10,473 bases of DNA from CAYRUP01 sp964578975 (GCA_964578975.1 CAZOFA010000078.1:1-10473), one strand, 5' to 3'. Positions 1 through 6,902 are shown, numbered from the stretch's first letter. The notes: generated by a model not told the origin, from the sequence alone. Numbers and translations are program-made.

Positions 1-272
1 GTATGGAATCACTGATTCATCATTTCAAATTAATGACAGAAGGTTTTTGTTTGCCCGTCGGTGAAGCGTATGCGGCGATTGAACATCCGAAAGGTGAATT
101 CGGCGTCTATTTAGTGTCAGATGGTGCAAACAAACCGTATCGATTAAAAATCCGCGCGGCTGGATTTCCACATTTAGCAGCACTGGAAGAATTAATCCGT
201 GGACATATGATTGCGGACGTCGTGGCGGTGCTGTCGAGTTTGGATATTGTATTTGGAGAGATTGATCGCTAA
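1..272 (+). CDS. nuoD: NADH-quinone oxidoreductase subunit D, C-terminal part (5' end outside window)
   Basis: This is the last ~90 codons of NuoD, the 49-kDa-type subunit that forms the quinone-reduction pocket of complex I with NuoB and NuoH. The window opens inside the gene. The ATG at position 3 encodes an internal Met (MESLIHHFKL), which in the family lies far from the start, so it should not be read as the initiation codon. The visible residues match the conserved C-terminus: GEAYAAIEHPKGEFGVYLVS, the NKPYRLKIRAAGFPHL block, RGHMIADVVAVLSSLDIVFG and the terminal GEIDR. The stop TAA (270-272) shares one base with the nuoE start codon, so the two are translationally coupled. The missing N-terminus means a NuoC-NuoD fusion, known in E. 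coli, cannot be excluded here. Identification is very secure; completeness cannot be judged. Confidence 0.97.
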   Translation, partial: MESLIHHFKLMTEGFCLPVGEAYAAIEHPKGEFGVYLVSDGANKPYRLKIRAAGFPHLAALEELIRGHMIADVVAVLSSLDIVFGEIDR

Positions 273-766
273 TGAGTGAGACAAATCAAACTATGTTATC
301 CGCGCATGCAAAAGCTGAAATTGATCGTTGGTTGCAGCGTTATCCCGCTGACAAAAAACAATCTGGCGTTTTGCAAGCGTTGATGATTGTGCAAGAAGAA
401 AATGGCGGTTGGTTGACGGAGAATTTAGTCAATGCAGTCGCTGATTATCTTGAAATGTCACGCGTGACGGCGTATGAAGTCATTTCATTTTATTCTCTCT
501 ACAATTTAAAACCGGTGGGTCGACATGTCATTAATGTCTGCACCAATATTTCTTGTATGTTGAATGGCTCACAAAAAATTGTGGATCATTTGAAAAAACG
601 ATTAGACGTCAAGGTCAATGAAACCACCGCAGACGGAAAATTTACTTTGCGTGAAGTGGAATGCTTAGCCGCTTGCGCTGCGGCACCTATGTTTCATATT
701 GGCAAAAAATATTATGAAAATCTTACACCAGAAAAAGTCGATGACATTTTAAAAGAACTGGAGTAA
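272..766 (+). CDS. nuoE: NADH-quinone oxidoreductase subunit E (2Fe-2S, thioredoxin-like)
   Basis: NuoE (24-kDa-type subunit, 164 aa, a normal length) is a cytoplasmic subunit of the NADH dehydrogenase module. It carries the off-pathway [2Fe-2S] cluster N1a next to the FMN of NuoF. An N-terminal helical part (residues ~10-80, with the conserved QEENGGWLT and VTAYEVISFYSLYN blocks) is followed by a thioredoxin-like ferredoxin domain. The four cluster ligands are visible as C90 and C95 (CTNISC) and C131 and C135 (CLAAC). The chosen ATG at 272 overlaps the nuoD stop and has a GGAGAG Shine-Dalgarno at 255-260. A second Met at codon 8 lacks a comparable site. nuoF follows after 6 nt, fitting the obligate NuoE-NuoF heterodimer. 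Confidence 0.98.
   Translation: MSETNQTMLSAHAKAEIDRWLQRYPADKKQSGVLQALMIVQEENGGWLTENLVNAVADYLEMSRVTAYEVISFYSLYNLKPVGRHVINVCTNISCMLNGSQKIVDHLKKRLDVKVNETTADGKFTLREVECLAACAAAPMFHIGKKYYENLTPEKVDDILKELE
760..763 (+). promoter_or_regulatory. Shine-Dalgarno site for the GTG start of nuoF
   Basis: GGAG lies 9 nt upstream of the GTG at 773, within the last codons of nuoE. It supports GTG as the nuoF start, since there is no nearby in-frame ATG and the conserved family sequence begins soon after. Confidence 0.7.
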
Positions 767-772
767 CACGTC

Positions 773-2038
773 GTGGCCAATGAAATTTGTTTTCGCACAT
801 TGCATTTAGATCAGCCATGGACACTCCGCACTTACGAAAGTGCTGGAGGTTACGTGCAATGGAAAAAAATATTAAAAGAAAAAACGCCACCCGCAACTAT
901 TATTGATGCATTAAAATTAGCGGCATTACGCGGTCGGGGCGGTGCGGGTTTTCCCACCGGATTAAAATGGAGTTTCATCAAGCATGATGCGCCCGGACAA
1001 AAATATGTGTTATGTAATGCAGATGAAGGTGAACCCGGCACTTGCAAAGATCGCGATATTTTACTGTTTAATCCGCATCAGTTGATTGAAGGATTACTCA
1101 TCGCTGGATACAGCATGGGTGCAACCGTCGTGTATAACTACATGCGCGGTGAATTTCATGAACCGTATCAACGTTTCGAAGCAGCCCTGGATGAAGCGCG
1201 ACGCGCAGGGTTAGTCGGTAAAAATATTTTAGGTTCATCGGTTGATGTCGACGTTTATAGTCATCTTGGTGCTGGCGCCTATATTTGTGGTGAAGAAACC
1301 GCATTAATGGAATCGCTCGAAGGCAAAAAAGGCATGCCACGTTTTAAACCGCCTTTTCCTGCTGTACGTGGTATATATGACCGACCTACCACGATTAATA
1401 ATGTTGAAACATTTGCATCGGTTCCCGTCATTTTAGAAAAAGGCGGTGAATGGTTTTTAAAATTAGGCAAACCCAACAATGGCGGTTGCAAAATTTTCAG
1501 CGTGACAGGACATGTGAATAAACCAGGAAATTACGAAGTGCCATTAGGCACGCCGTTCAAAGATTTATTGGCGATGGCGGGTGGCGTGCGTCACGGTCAT
1601 CAATTAAAAGCAGTGATTCCCGGTGGATCATCCATGCCAGTGTTACCCGCTGAGCTGATGATGTCATTGGATATGGACTTTGATTCGATCCAAAAAGCGG
1701 GCTCCGGATTAGGATCAGGTGCCGTCATCGTGATGGATGAAACTGTTTGTATGGTGAAAGCGTTGTTACGTATTGCGCATTTTTATAAAGATGAATCCTG
1801 TGGTCAATGCACACCGTGTCGCGAAGGCACCGGTTGGATTTATCGGTTAGTGCATCGTATCGAACACGGCGAAGGCACGCTCGAAGATATTGAAAACTTG
1901 CGCCGTGTCGCAAAAAATATTGAAGGACGCACGATTTGTGCGTTTGGTGAAGCGGCCGCATGGCCAGTCGGTGGATTTCTCAAACATTTTTTTGAGGAAT
2001 TTGTTTATCATGTTGAGCATGGTAAATGTAAGGTTTAA
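773..2038 (+). CDS. nuoF: NADH-quinone oxidoreductase subunit F (NADH-, FMN- and 4Fe-4S-binding)
   Basis: NuoF (51-kDa-type, 421 aa, full length) is the electron entry point. It binds NADH and FMN and passes electrons to its [4Fe-4S] cluster N3. The glycine-rich FMN/NADH loop GRGGAGFPTGLKW is at residues 54-66. The CNADEGEPGTCKDRD block is at 81-95, and GAGAYICGEETALMESLEGK, also part of the nucleotide site, is at 167-185. A SLBB/ubiquitin-like middle region around residues 240-330 precedes the C-terminal iron-sulfur helical domain. The N3 ligands are C343, C346 and C349 (CGQCTPC) plus C389 (TICAFG). The start is GTG, supported by a GGAG site 9 nt upstream. It sits between its partners nuoE (6-nt gap) and nuoG (2-nt gap). 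Nothing appears damaged. Confidence 0.99.
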   Translation: MANEICFRTLHLDQPWTLRTYESAGGYVQWKKILKEKTPPATIIDALKLAALRGRGGAGFPTGLKWSFIKHDAPGQKYVLCNADEGEPGTCKDRDILLFNPHQLIEGLLIAGYSMGATVVYNYMRGEFHEPYQRFEAALDEARRAGLVGKNILGSSVDVDVYSHLGAGAYICGEETALMESLEGKKGMPRFKPPFPAVRGIYDRPTTINNVETFASVPVILEKGGEWFLKLGKPNNGGCKIFSVTGHVNKPGNYEVPLGTPFKDLLAMAGGVRHGHQLKAVIPGGSSMPVLPAELMMSLDMDFDSIQKAGSGLGSGAVIVMDETVCMVKALLRIAHFYKDESCGQCTPCREGTGWIYRLVHRIEHGEGTLEDIENLRRVAKNIEGRTICAFGEAAAWPVGGFLKHFFEEFVYHVEHGKCKV

Positions 2039-2040
2039 AC

Positions 2041-4362
2041 ATGTCAGATATTGAAATAGAAATAGACGGCAAGCCGTTAACAGTGAAAGCAAATACCATG
2101 GTCATCCAAGCCGCGGATGAGGCGGGCATTTATATTCCGCGTTTTTGTTATCACAAACAATTATCGATTGCCGCGAATTGTCGCATGTGTTTAGTCGAAG
2201 TGGAAAAAGCACCGAAAACACTTCCTGCGTGTGCAACACCGGTTGCGCCAAACATGAAAGTTTTTACGCGTTCACCGAAAGCACTGGCGGCACAAAAAGC
2301 CGTGATGGAATTTTTATTAATTAATCATCCACTCGATTGCCCGATCTGCGATCAAGGCGGCGAGTGTGAATTACAAGATTTAAGTATGGGTTTTGGTGCC
2401 GCAGATACATTTTATTCGTTTGGCAAACGTTCGGTCGCAGATGAAGATTTAGGACCACTCATTTCGACAGAAATGACACGCTGTATTCAATGCACACGTT
2501 GCGTGCGATTTGGTGATGAAATTGCTGGGCTTCGTGAATTAGGTGCAACCGGTCGTGGTGAAAACATGGAAATTGGTACCTATGTCAAACACGCCATGCG
2601 TTCAGAAATATCCGGCAATATCATTGATCTTTGTCCGGTGGGTGCGCTCACGTCAAAACCATTTCGTTTTACCGCACGTGCCTGGGAATTAAATCAATAT
2701 CCAACAGTTGCAGCACATGATTGTACCGGCTCGAATTTGCATGCGCATACCCGTGGAAACAAAGTCATGCGCATGGTGCCGCGCGAAAATAACGATATCA
2801 ATGAAATGTGGATTTCAGATCGTGATCGTTTTAGTTATGAAGGATTAAATCATCCCGATCGTTTAGAAAAACCGATGGTGTTGATTGATGATCAATGGCA
2901 TGAAACAGATTGGCAAACGGCATTAGAAACTGCCGTGACGAATTTGCAACGCGTGATCGATGCAAACAGTGCAAATGACTTTGGTGCTCTCGCGTCTCCC
3001 AATTCCACGGTCGAAGAATTTTATTTATTACAAAAATTAATGCGGCAATTAGGCAGTTCGAACGTCGATCATCGTTTACGACAAGTCGACTTTTCTGATC
3101 AAGAAAATATGCCGTTATTTCCCGGATTGTCAGGCGCCATTGCTGATCTTGAAAAATGTGATGTGATTTTATTAATTGGCTCACACATTCAAGCAGAACA
3201 ACCGATGCTCGGCGTGCGTGTGCGCAAAGCTGCACGCTTTGGCGCGAAAGTGATTGCGATTAATATGATGGATTATCATTTTAATTTTCCGATCGCCGCC
3301 AAAAAAATTGTTGCACCACATTTGTTGCCTGAAGCACTCATTCATTTGGATGATGCAATCGTTCAATTGTTACGTGCAGGAAAAAAAGTGTGTGTGTTAG
3401 TGGGTATTCAAGCATTTCATCATCCCAAGAGCGCGGCGTTACGTGCAGCTGCTGAACAGATTGCGCGAGAATACAATGCAACACTGGGATATCTAACCGA
3501 AGGTGCAAATGCGGCAGGTGCATGGATGGCGGGCGCTGTTCCGCATCGTGGTGAGCTGGGAAGTCCAGTGAATTATCCTGGATTAGATGCTTATCAAATG
3601 CTAAAAAATCCGCGTAAAGCCTATGTGTTATTAAATGTGGAACCTGAATTTGATTGTGCAAATGCACCGATGGCGTTAAATGCATTAGCGCAAGCAGAAT
3701 CTGTGGTGGCGTTAACGATGTATAAAAATCCGTTGTTGCTGCAATATGCAAAAGTCATTTTGCCGGTGACGCCGTTTACTGAAACGGCAGGGACGTTTGT
3801 GAATGTGAGTGGTGAATGGCAACGATTTACGGGCGTTGTGCAACCGTTGGGTGAAGCGCGACCGGCGTGGAAAGTGTTACGCGTGTTAGGAAATTTATTT
3901 CATTGTGAAGGATTTGATTATGAGTCTGCGCATGAAATCAGCGAACAACTCAAAACGCAACCGTGTCATCCCGACCTGTGTCATTCCCGCGAAGGCGGGA
4001 ATCCATCCCAAATAGATTCCCGCCTTCGCGGGAATGACACGGGCAGTAGGAAGATTTCTCGCATCGGTGAAATTCCTTTATACGCAGGCGACAGCATGCA
4101 ACGTCATGCAAAATCGTTGCAAGCAACACAACCGATTATCACCGGTGATTTAATCGCCGCACGCATACATCCCGACAGCGCAAAAGCATTGCAAGTCACA
4201 ACCGGCGATCGCGTATCTGTTACCCAAGGAGAAAATCGAATTCATCTCCCTGTTGTGGTTGACGCACGCATTCCGCGTGATGCTTTACACATTTTCGGCG
4301 GCATTTTAGCAGCGAAAGAATTAAGTGAACTATACGGACCCATAGAGATTCATAAAGCATGA
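2041..4362 (+). CDS. nuoG: NADH-quinone oxidoreductase subunit G, with an in-frame palindromic-repeat insertion
   Basis: NuoG (75-kDa-type, 773 aa) is the largest peripheral-arm subunit and carries electrons from NuoF toward NuoI. The N-terminal [2Fe-2S] ferredoxin domain has ligands C36, C47, C50 and C64 (N1b). The His-Cys motif H96, C100, C103, C109 binds N5, and C148, C151, C154 with C198 binds N4. From about residue 220 the protein follows the molybdopterin-oxidoreductase fold, which in this family no longer carries molybdenum. Only C228 remains where E. coli NuoG has the four N7 ligands, so N7 is absent, as in most complex I. Residues ~641-669 are encoded by an inverted-repeat element (for example CHSREGGNP and DSRLRGND) and sit in the linker before the C-terminal domain (RIGEIPLYAGDS, residue 674 on). 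An AAGG at 2030-2033 precedes the ATG by 7 nt. The TGA overlaps the nuoH ATG by 4 nt. Confidence 0.98.
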   Translation: MSDIEIEIDGKPLTVKANTMVIQAADEAGIYIPRFCYHKQLSIAANCRMCLVEVEKAPKTLPACATPVAPNMKVFTRSPKALAAQKAVMEFLLINHPLDCPICDQGGECELQDLSMGFGAADTFYSFGKRSVADEDLGPLISTEMTRCIQCTRCVRFGDEIAGLRELGATGRGENMEIGTYVKHAMRSEISGNIIDLCPVGALTSKPFRFTARAWELNQYPTVAAHDCTGSNLHAHTRGNKVMRMVPRENNDINEMWISDRDRFSYEGLNHPDRLEKPMVLIDDQWHETDWQTALETAVTNLQRVIDANSANDFGALASPNSTVEEFYLLQKLMRQLGSSNVDHRLRQVDFSDQENMPLFPGLSGAIADLEKCDVILLIGSHIQAEQPMLGVRVRKAARFGAKVIAINMMDYHFNFPIAAKKIVAPHLLPEALIHLDDAIVQLLRAGKKVCVLVGIQAFHHPKSAALRAAAEQIAREYNATLGYLTEGANAAGAWMAGAVPHRGELGSPVNYPGLDAYQMLKNPRKAYVLLNVEPEFDCANAPMALNALAQAESVVALTMYKNPLLLQYAKVILPVTPFTETAGTFVNVSGEWQRFTGVVQPLGEARPAWKVLRVLGNLFHCEGFDYESAHEISEQLKTQPCHPDLCHSREGGNPSQIDSRLRGNDTGSRKISRIGEIPLYAGDSMQRHAKSLQATQPIITGDLIAARIHPDSAKALQVTTGDRVSVTQGENRIHLPVVVDARIPRDALHIFGGILAAKELSELYGPIEIHKA
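3963..3974 (+). repeat. Partial extra copy of the repeat's outer end, just left of the nuoG palindrome
   Basis: GTGTCATCCCGA at 3963-3974 resembles the outer end of the palindrome (GTGTCATTCCCG at 3978) and begins 15 nt before it. It can also pair with the right arm (GGGAATGACACGG, 4030-4042) apart from one missing base. This looks like a duplicated or older end of the same element. The nuoI-nuoJ gap shows the same head-plus-head arrangement. Confidence 0.6.
3978..4040. repeat. 63-bp palindromic repeat inserted in frame within nuoG
   Basis: Left arm 3978-4003 and right arm 4015-4040 are perfect 26-nt reverse complements around an 11-nt loop (4004-4014). The stem extends outward by three more pairs (3975-3977 with 4041-4043) if one G-U pair is allowed. 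Each arm is itself a small hairpin: in the left arm, 8 nt at 3983-3990 pair with 3995-4002 around GAAG. Arms are 16/26 G/C, richer than the surrounding gene. The 63-bp length is exactly 21 codons. Of the three forward frames only the one used by nuoG is open; the others meet TAG at 4013 or TGA at 4035. The pattern (TCATTCCCGC...GCGGGAAT) resembles dispersed repeats known in several proteobacteria and is analogous in behaviour to Rickettsia palindromic elements. The mechanism of spread is not visible. Confidence 0.93.
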
Positions 4363-5393
4363 TAGAACAACTTTTTTTAATCAGTATTATTTCTATAAAA
4401 ATCCTCGTGATTATACTCGCGTTGTTGTTGAGTGTTGCCTATTTAACTTATCTTGAACGTAAAGTGATTGGTTATATCCAAATGCGCATTGGTCCCAATC
4501 GCGTCGGAACATTTGGGCTTGGTCAACCGATTGCGGATGTGTTGAAATTATTAAATAAAGAAATAATTATTCCGAGTGCGTCGAATCGTTTTTTATTTAT
4601 CGTGGCACCGATTGTGAGTATTGGCACATCACTCGCTGCGTGGGCGGTGATTCCACTGGATAAAGCATTTGTGTTAGCCAATATTAATGCCGGTGTTTTA
4701 TATATTTATGCACTTTCATCTTTGGGCGTGTATGGTGTTTTAATTGCCGGTTGGGCGTCAAATTCAAAATATGCTTTATTTGGCGCACTGCGTGCCGCGG
4801 CACAAACCATTTCTTATGAAATTGCCATGGGGTTTGCGCTCATTGGTGTCATGATGGCCGCAGGCTCATTGAATTTTCAAACGATTATTGCAGCGCAAGC
4901 CGGCGGTATTTGGCATTGGTATTGGTTACCACTATTACCGTTATTTCTTGTCTTTTGGATTTCCGGTATCGCTGAAACCAATCGCGCACCGTTTGATGTG
5001 GCAGAAGGTGAGAGTGAAATTGTCGCGGGTTTTCACGTTGAATATTCCGGCACCGCGTTCGCGTTATTTTTTCTCGCGGAATATGCCAACATGATTTTGA
5101 TTTCGGCGCTGGTGGTGATGATGTTTATGGGCGGTTGGTTATCACCCTTCGAAGGCATTCCTTATCTCGAAACATTTTTTGCGTGGGTGCCGGGTTTTGT
5201 TTGGTTGTTAATGAAGTTATCGTTTTTTATTTTTTGTTATTTATGGATCAGAGCGACTTTTCCGCGTTATCGCTACGATCAAATTATGCGTTTAGGTTGG
5301 AAAGTACTGATTCCAGTGACGATCGTGTGGATCGTGGTGCTCGCATTGGCGATACATTTTCAATTGAGTCCGTGGTTCACGGAAATGAGATAA
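4359..5393 (+). CDS. nuoH: NADH-quinone oxidoreductase subunit H (membrane, quinone-site anchor)
   Basis: NuoH (ND1-type, 344 aa, usual length) is the inner-membrane subunit that docks the peripheral arm and forms the quinone entry tunnel with NuoB and NuoD. About eight hydrophobic segments are visible; the first spans roughly residues 4-30. The signature ERKVIGYIQMRIGPNRVG is at residues 33-50, followed by the GLGQPIADVLKLLNKE loop. The acidic quinone-site loop ETNRAPFDVAEGESEIVAGF is at 206-225, leading into HVEYSG. The C-terminal helix bears the conserved WIRATFPRYRYDQIMRLGWK block (296-315). The ATG overlaps the nuoG stop by 4 nt (ATGA). There is only a weak purine-rich upstream site, so translation may depend on coupling to nuoG. 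All charged family residues I can recognise are present. Confidence 0.98.
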   Translation: MIEQLFLISIISIKILVIILALLLSVAYLTYLERKVIGYIQMRIGPNRVGTFGLGQPIADVLKLLNKEIIIPSASNRFLFIVAPIVSIGTSLAAWAVIPLDKAFVLANINAGVLYIYALSSLGVYGVLIAGWASNSKYALFGALRAAAQTISYEIAMGFALIGVMMAAGSLNFQTIIAAQAGGIWHWYWLPLLPLFLVFWISGIAETNRAPFDVAEGESEIVAGFHVEYSGTAFALFFLAEYANMILISALVVMMFMGGWLSPFEGIPYLETFFAWVPGFVWLLMKLSFFIFCYLWIRATFPRYRYDQIMRLGWKVLIPVTIVWIVVLALAIHFQLSPWFTEMR

Positions 5394-5397
5394 AAAT

Positions 5398-5886
5398 ATG
5401 CGACGATTAATCCAATATATTAAAAGTTTTACCTTGTGGGATTTGTTATTGGGATTAAAACTCACAGGGCGATTATTGTTTGCGAAAAAAATTACGATTC
5501 AATATCCCGAAGAAAAAACGCCGACGTCGGTGCGCTTTCGTGGCTTGCATGCACTGCGTCGTTATCCCAATGGTGAAGAACGTTGTATTGCTTGCAAATT
5601 ATGTGAAGCAGTGTGTCCTGCGCTTGCGATTACCATCGAAGCCGAACCGCGCATGGATGGCACGCGTCGCACAACATTATATGAAGTGGATTTGTTTAAG
5701 TGTGTTTTTTGCGGATTTTGCGAAGAATCATGTCCGGTGGATTCGATTATTTTGACAAAGTTTAATGATTATCATCAGGAAAATCGCGGTGAAAATATTT
5801 TAACGAAAGAAAAATTACTGGCGATTGGTGATAGGTATGAAGCGGAAATTGCGAAAGATCGGGCAGAGGATGCGAAGTTTCGCTGA
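5398..5886 (+). CDS. nuoI: NADH-quinone oxidoreductase subunit I (2x[4Fe-4S] ferredoxin)
   Basis: NuoI (TYKY-type, 162 aa, normal length) carries clusters N6a and N6b and passes electrons from NuoG to N2 of NuoB. An N-terminal amphipathic stretch (residues 1-35) and the FRGLHALRRYPNGEERCIAC region (48-66) precede two ferredoxin motifs. These are C63, C66, C69 with C73, and C102, C105, C108 with C112, each CxxCxxCxxxCP. The tail is charged (DRYEAEIAKDRAEDAKFR). It starts 4 nt after nuoH with a weak GAG-type ribosome site. It is followed by the only sizeable intergenic gap in the window, filled by repeat DNA. All eight ligands are present, so the protein should be functional. Confidence 0.99.
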   Translation: MRRLIQYIKSFTLWDLLLGLKLTGRLLFAKKITIQYPEEKTPTSVRFRGLHALRRYPNGEERCIACKLCEAVCPALAITIEAEPRMDGTRRTTLYEVDLFKCVFCGFCEESCPVDSIILTKFNDYHQENRGENILTKEKLLAIGDRYEAEIAKDRAEDAKFR

Positions 5887-5891
5887 AAACC

Positions 5892-5954
5892 GTGTCATTC
5901 CCGTTTCTCTGTGTCATTCCCGCGCAGGGATGACAATAGGATGTGGGAATGACG
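5892..5954. repeat. Degenerate palindromic repeat between nuoI and nuoJ, same family as in nuoG
   Basis: Two direct copies of GTGTCATTCCCG start at 5892 and 5911. The second forms a local hairpin (5912-5921 with 5927-5935, one bulged T). GTCATTCCC at 5894-5902, or alternatively at 5913-5921, pairs perfectly with GGGAATGAC at 5945-5953, giving a larger stem that encloses the local one. The left part (CCGTGTCAT...CTGTGTCATTCCCGCG) has the same order as the left flank of the nuoG element. The right half is eroded. No T-run directly follows the stem, so it is not a standard terminator. Confidence 0.85.
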
Positions 5955-5979
5955 CTAAAACTGCGTGATGGTTTTTAAT

Positions 5980-5985
5980 AAAAGG
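5980..5985 (+). promoter_or_regulatory. Shine-Dalgarno site of nuoJ
   Basis: AAAAGG-type purines end 6 nt before the ATG at 5992, immediately downstream of the repeat-filled gap. nuoJ cannot be coupled to nuoI across 105 bp, so this site is what allows independent initiation. Confidence 0.6.
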
Positions 5986-5991
5986 TAAAAT

Positions 5992-6594
5992 ATGACAGCA
6001 CTACCCATAATTTTTTATGTGTTCTCAGCCACCGCTGTGATTTCAGCGTTGATGGTCGTCGCGGCAAAAAGTCCCGTGCACGGCGTTTTATTTTTAGTGC
6101 TAACTTTTTTCGCCACCGCCGGTGTCTGGATGATTTTGCAAGCGGAGTTTTTAGCGTTGATTTTAGTGTTAGTGTATGTCGGTGCCGTGATGACATTATT
6201 TTTATTTGTCGTGATGATGATCAGTTTGCACATCGTGACGTTACGCGAAGGCTTTGTGCGTTATTGGCCGTTCGCCGCCATCATTATTTTGCTCATCGTT
6301 GGTTTAACAGTGATGGCCGTGAGCCCTCATGCTGGATTAACCACTGTTTCCGTCACAGAATCCGCAAAAGATTATAGCAACATCGCCGATCTTGGTTCCG
6401 TGATTTATACCAATTACGCGTATCCATTTGAAGTCGCCGGCGTCTTATTACTGACATCGATTATCGCAGCGATTGCCTTAACTCATCGCAAACCGATCGG
6501 ACGCAAAACGCAAAATTCAGCCGATCAAATTGCGGTGCGTCGTCAAGATCGAGTGCGTTTAGTGAAAATGAAATCGGAGAAAAAATCCCCATGA
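5992..6594 (+). CDS. nuoJ: NADH-quinone oxidoreductase subunit J (membrane)
   Basis: NuoJ (ND6-type, 200 aa) is an inner-membrane subunit between NuoH and the antiporter-like pumps; its third helix takes part in the redox-driven conformational change. Five hydrophobic segments are visible at about residues 4-23, 30-50, 54-77, 92-112 and 143-164. The conserved third helix reads LVYVGAVMTLFLFVVMM (60-76). The KSPVHGVLFLVLTFF block is at 26-40. The C-terminal ~35 residues are hydrophilic and basic (HRKPIGRK..., DRVRLVKM), a tail also found in related gammaproteobacterial NuoJ proteins. The ATG has a good ribosome site 6 nt upstream. The stop overlaps nuoK by 4 nt. Confidence 0.97.
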   Translation: MTALPIIFYVFSATAVISALMVVAAKSPVHGVLFLVLTFFATAGVWMILQAEFLALILVLVYVGAVMTLFLFVVMMISLHIVTLREGFVRYWPFAAIIILLIVGLTVMAVSPHAGLTTVSVTESAKDYSNIADLGSVIYTNYAYPFEVAGVLLLTSIIAAIALTHRKPIGRKTQNSADQIAVRRQDRVRLVKMKSEKKSP

Positions 6595-6899
6595 CACTCT
6601 CACTTAACCACTTTCTCATTTTCGCTGCATTGTTATTTGGTATTGGCATCGCCGGTCTCATCGTGAATCGAAAAAATATTATCGTCATGATGATGTCGAT
6701 TGAGTTAATGTTATTAGCCATCAACACTAACTTCATTGCTTTTTCGCATTTTCTGAACAATAACGTCGGACAAGTGTTCGTATTTTTTATTTTGACGGTG
6801 GCCGCCGCTGAAGCCGCCATTGGTCTTGCAATTATGGTGGTGTTGTTTCGTAAATCCGGCACCATTGAAGTCGATAAATTAGATGAATTAAAAGGATAA
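6591..6899 (+). CDS. nuoK: NADH-quinone oxidoreductase subunit K (membrane)
   Basis: NuoK (ND4L-type, 102 aa, typical length) is a three-helix inner-membrane subunit that contributes a proton half-channel between NuoJ and NuoN. The two membrane glutamates needed for pumping are present as E38 (MMMSIELMLLAIN) and E74 (AAAEAAIGLAI), corresponding to Glu36 and Glu72 of E. coli. The VNRKNIIVMMMSIE block (25-38) is typical. The ATG overlaps the nuoJ stop as ATGA, with GGAGA at 6576-6580 upstream. nuoL begins 3 nt after the stop. Confidence 0.98.
   Translation: MTLSLNHFLIFAALLFGIGIAGLIVNRKNIIVMMMSIELMLLAINTNFIAFSHFLNNNVGQVFVFFILTVAAAEAAIGLAIMVVLFRKSGTIEVDKLDELKG
6891..6896 (+). promoter_or_regulatory. 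Shine-Dalgarno site for the GTG start of nuoL
   Basis: AAAGGA ends 6 nt before the GTG at 6903 and overlaps the end of nuoK. It supports the GTG; using the next in-frame ATG (codon 12) would cut into the first membrane helix. Confidence 0.7.
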
Positions 6900-6902
6900 G
6901 AC

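Noticed and set aside
3..5. ATG at position 3 as the start of a short 89-aa gene
   Set aside because: The translated sequence is the conserved C-terminus of NuoD and the frame is open to the window edge; the Met is internal.
3338..3751. 137-codon open frame on the minus strand inside nuoG
   Set aside because: It lies wholly within the conserved NuoG coding sequence. The His- and Leu-rich product reflects reverse-complemented NuoG codons.
3978..4040. CRISPR repeat or insertion-sequence terminal inverted repeats
   Set aside because: There is no array of regularly spaced copies and no transposase frame between the arms, only an 11-nt loop, so it is a small non-coding palindromic element.
5135..5410. 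91-codon plus-strand open frame overlapping the nuoH end and nuoI start
   Set aside because: It is out of frame with both real genes and has no family resemblance.
5912..5976. Possible rho-independent terminator between nuoI and nuoJ (hairpin plus TTTTT at 5972-5976)
   Set aside because: The T-run lies ~18 nt after the end of the outer stem rather than directly at its base, and the nearby acgc/gcgt pairing is only 4 bp. A terminator here would also cut off essential pump subunits.
5957..5991. Possible promoter before nuoJ (TAAAAT at 5986-5991 as a -10 box)
   Set aside because: No acceptable -35 hexamer lies 16-18 nt upstream, and the box would touch the start codon, leaving no room for a leader with the ribosome site.
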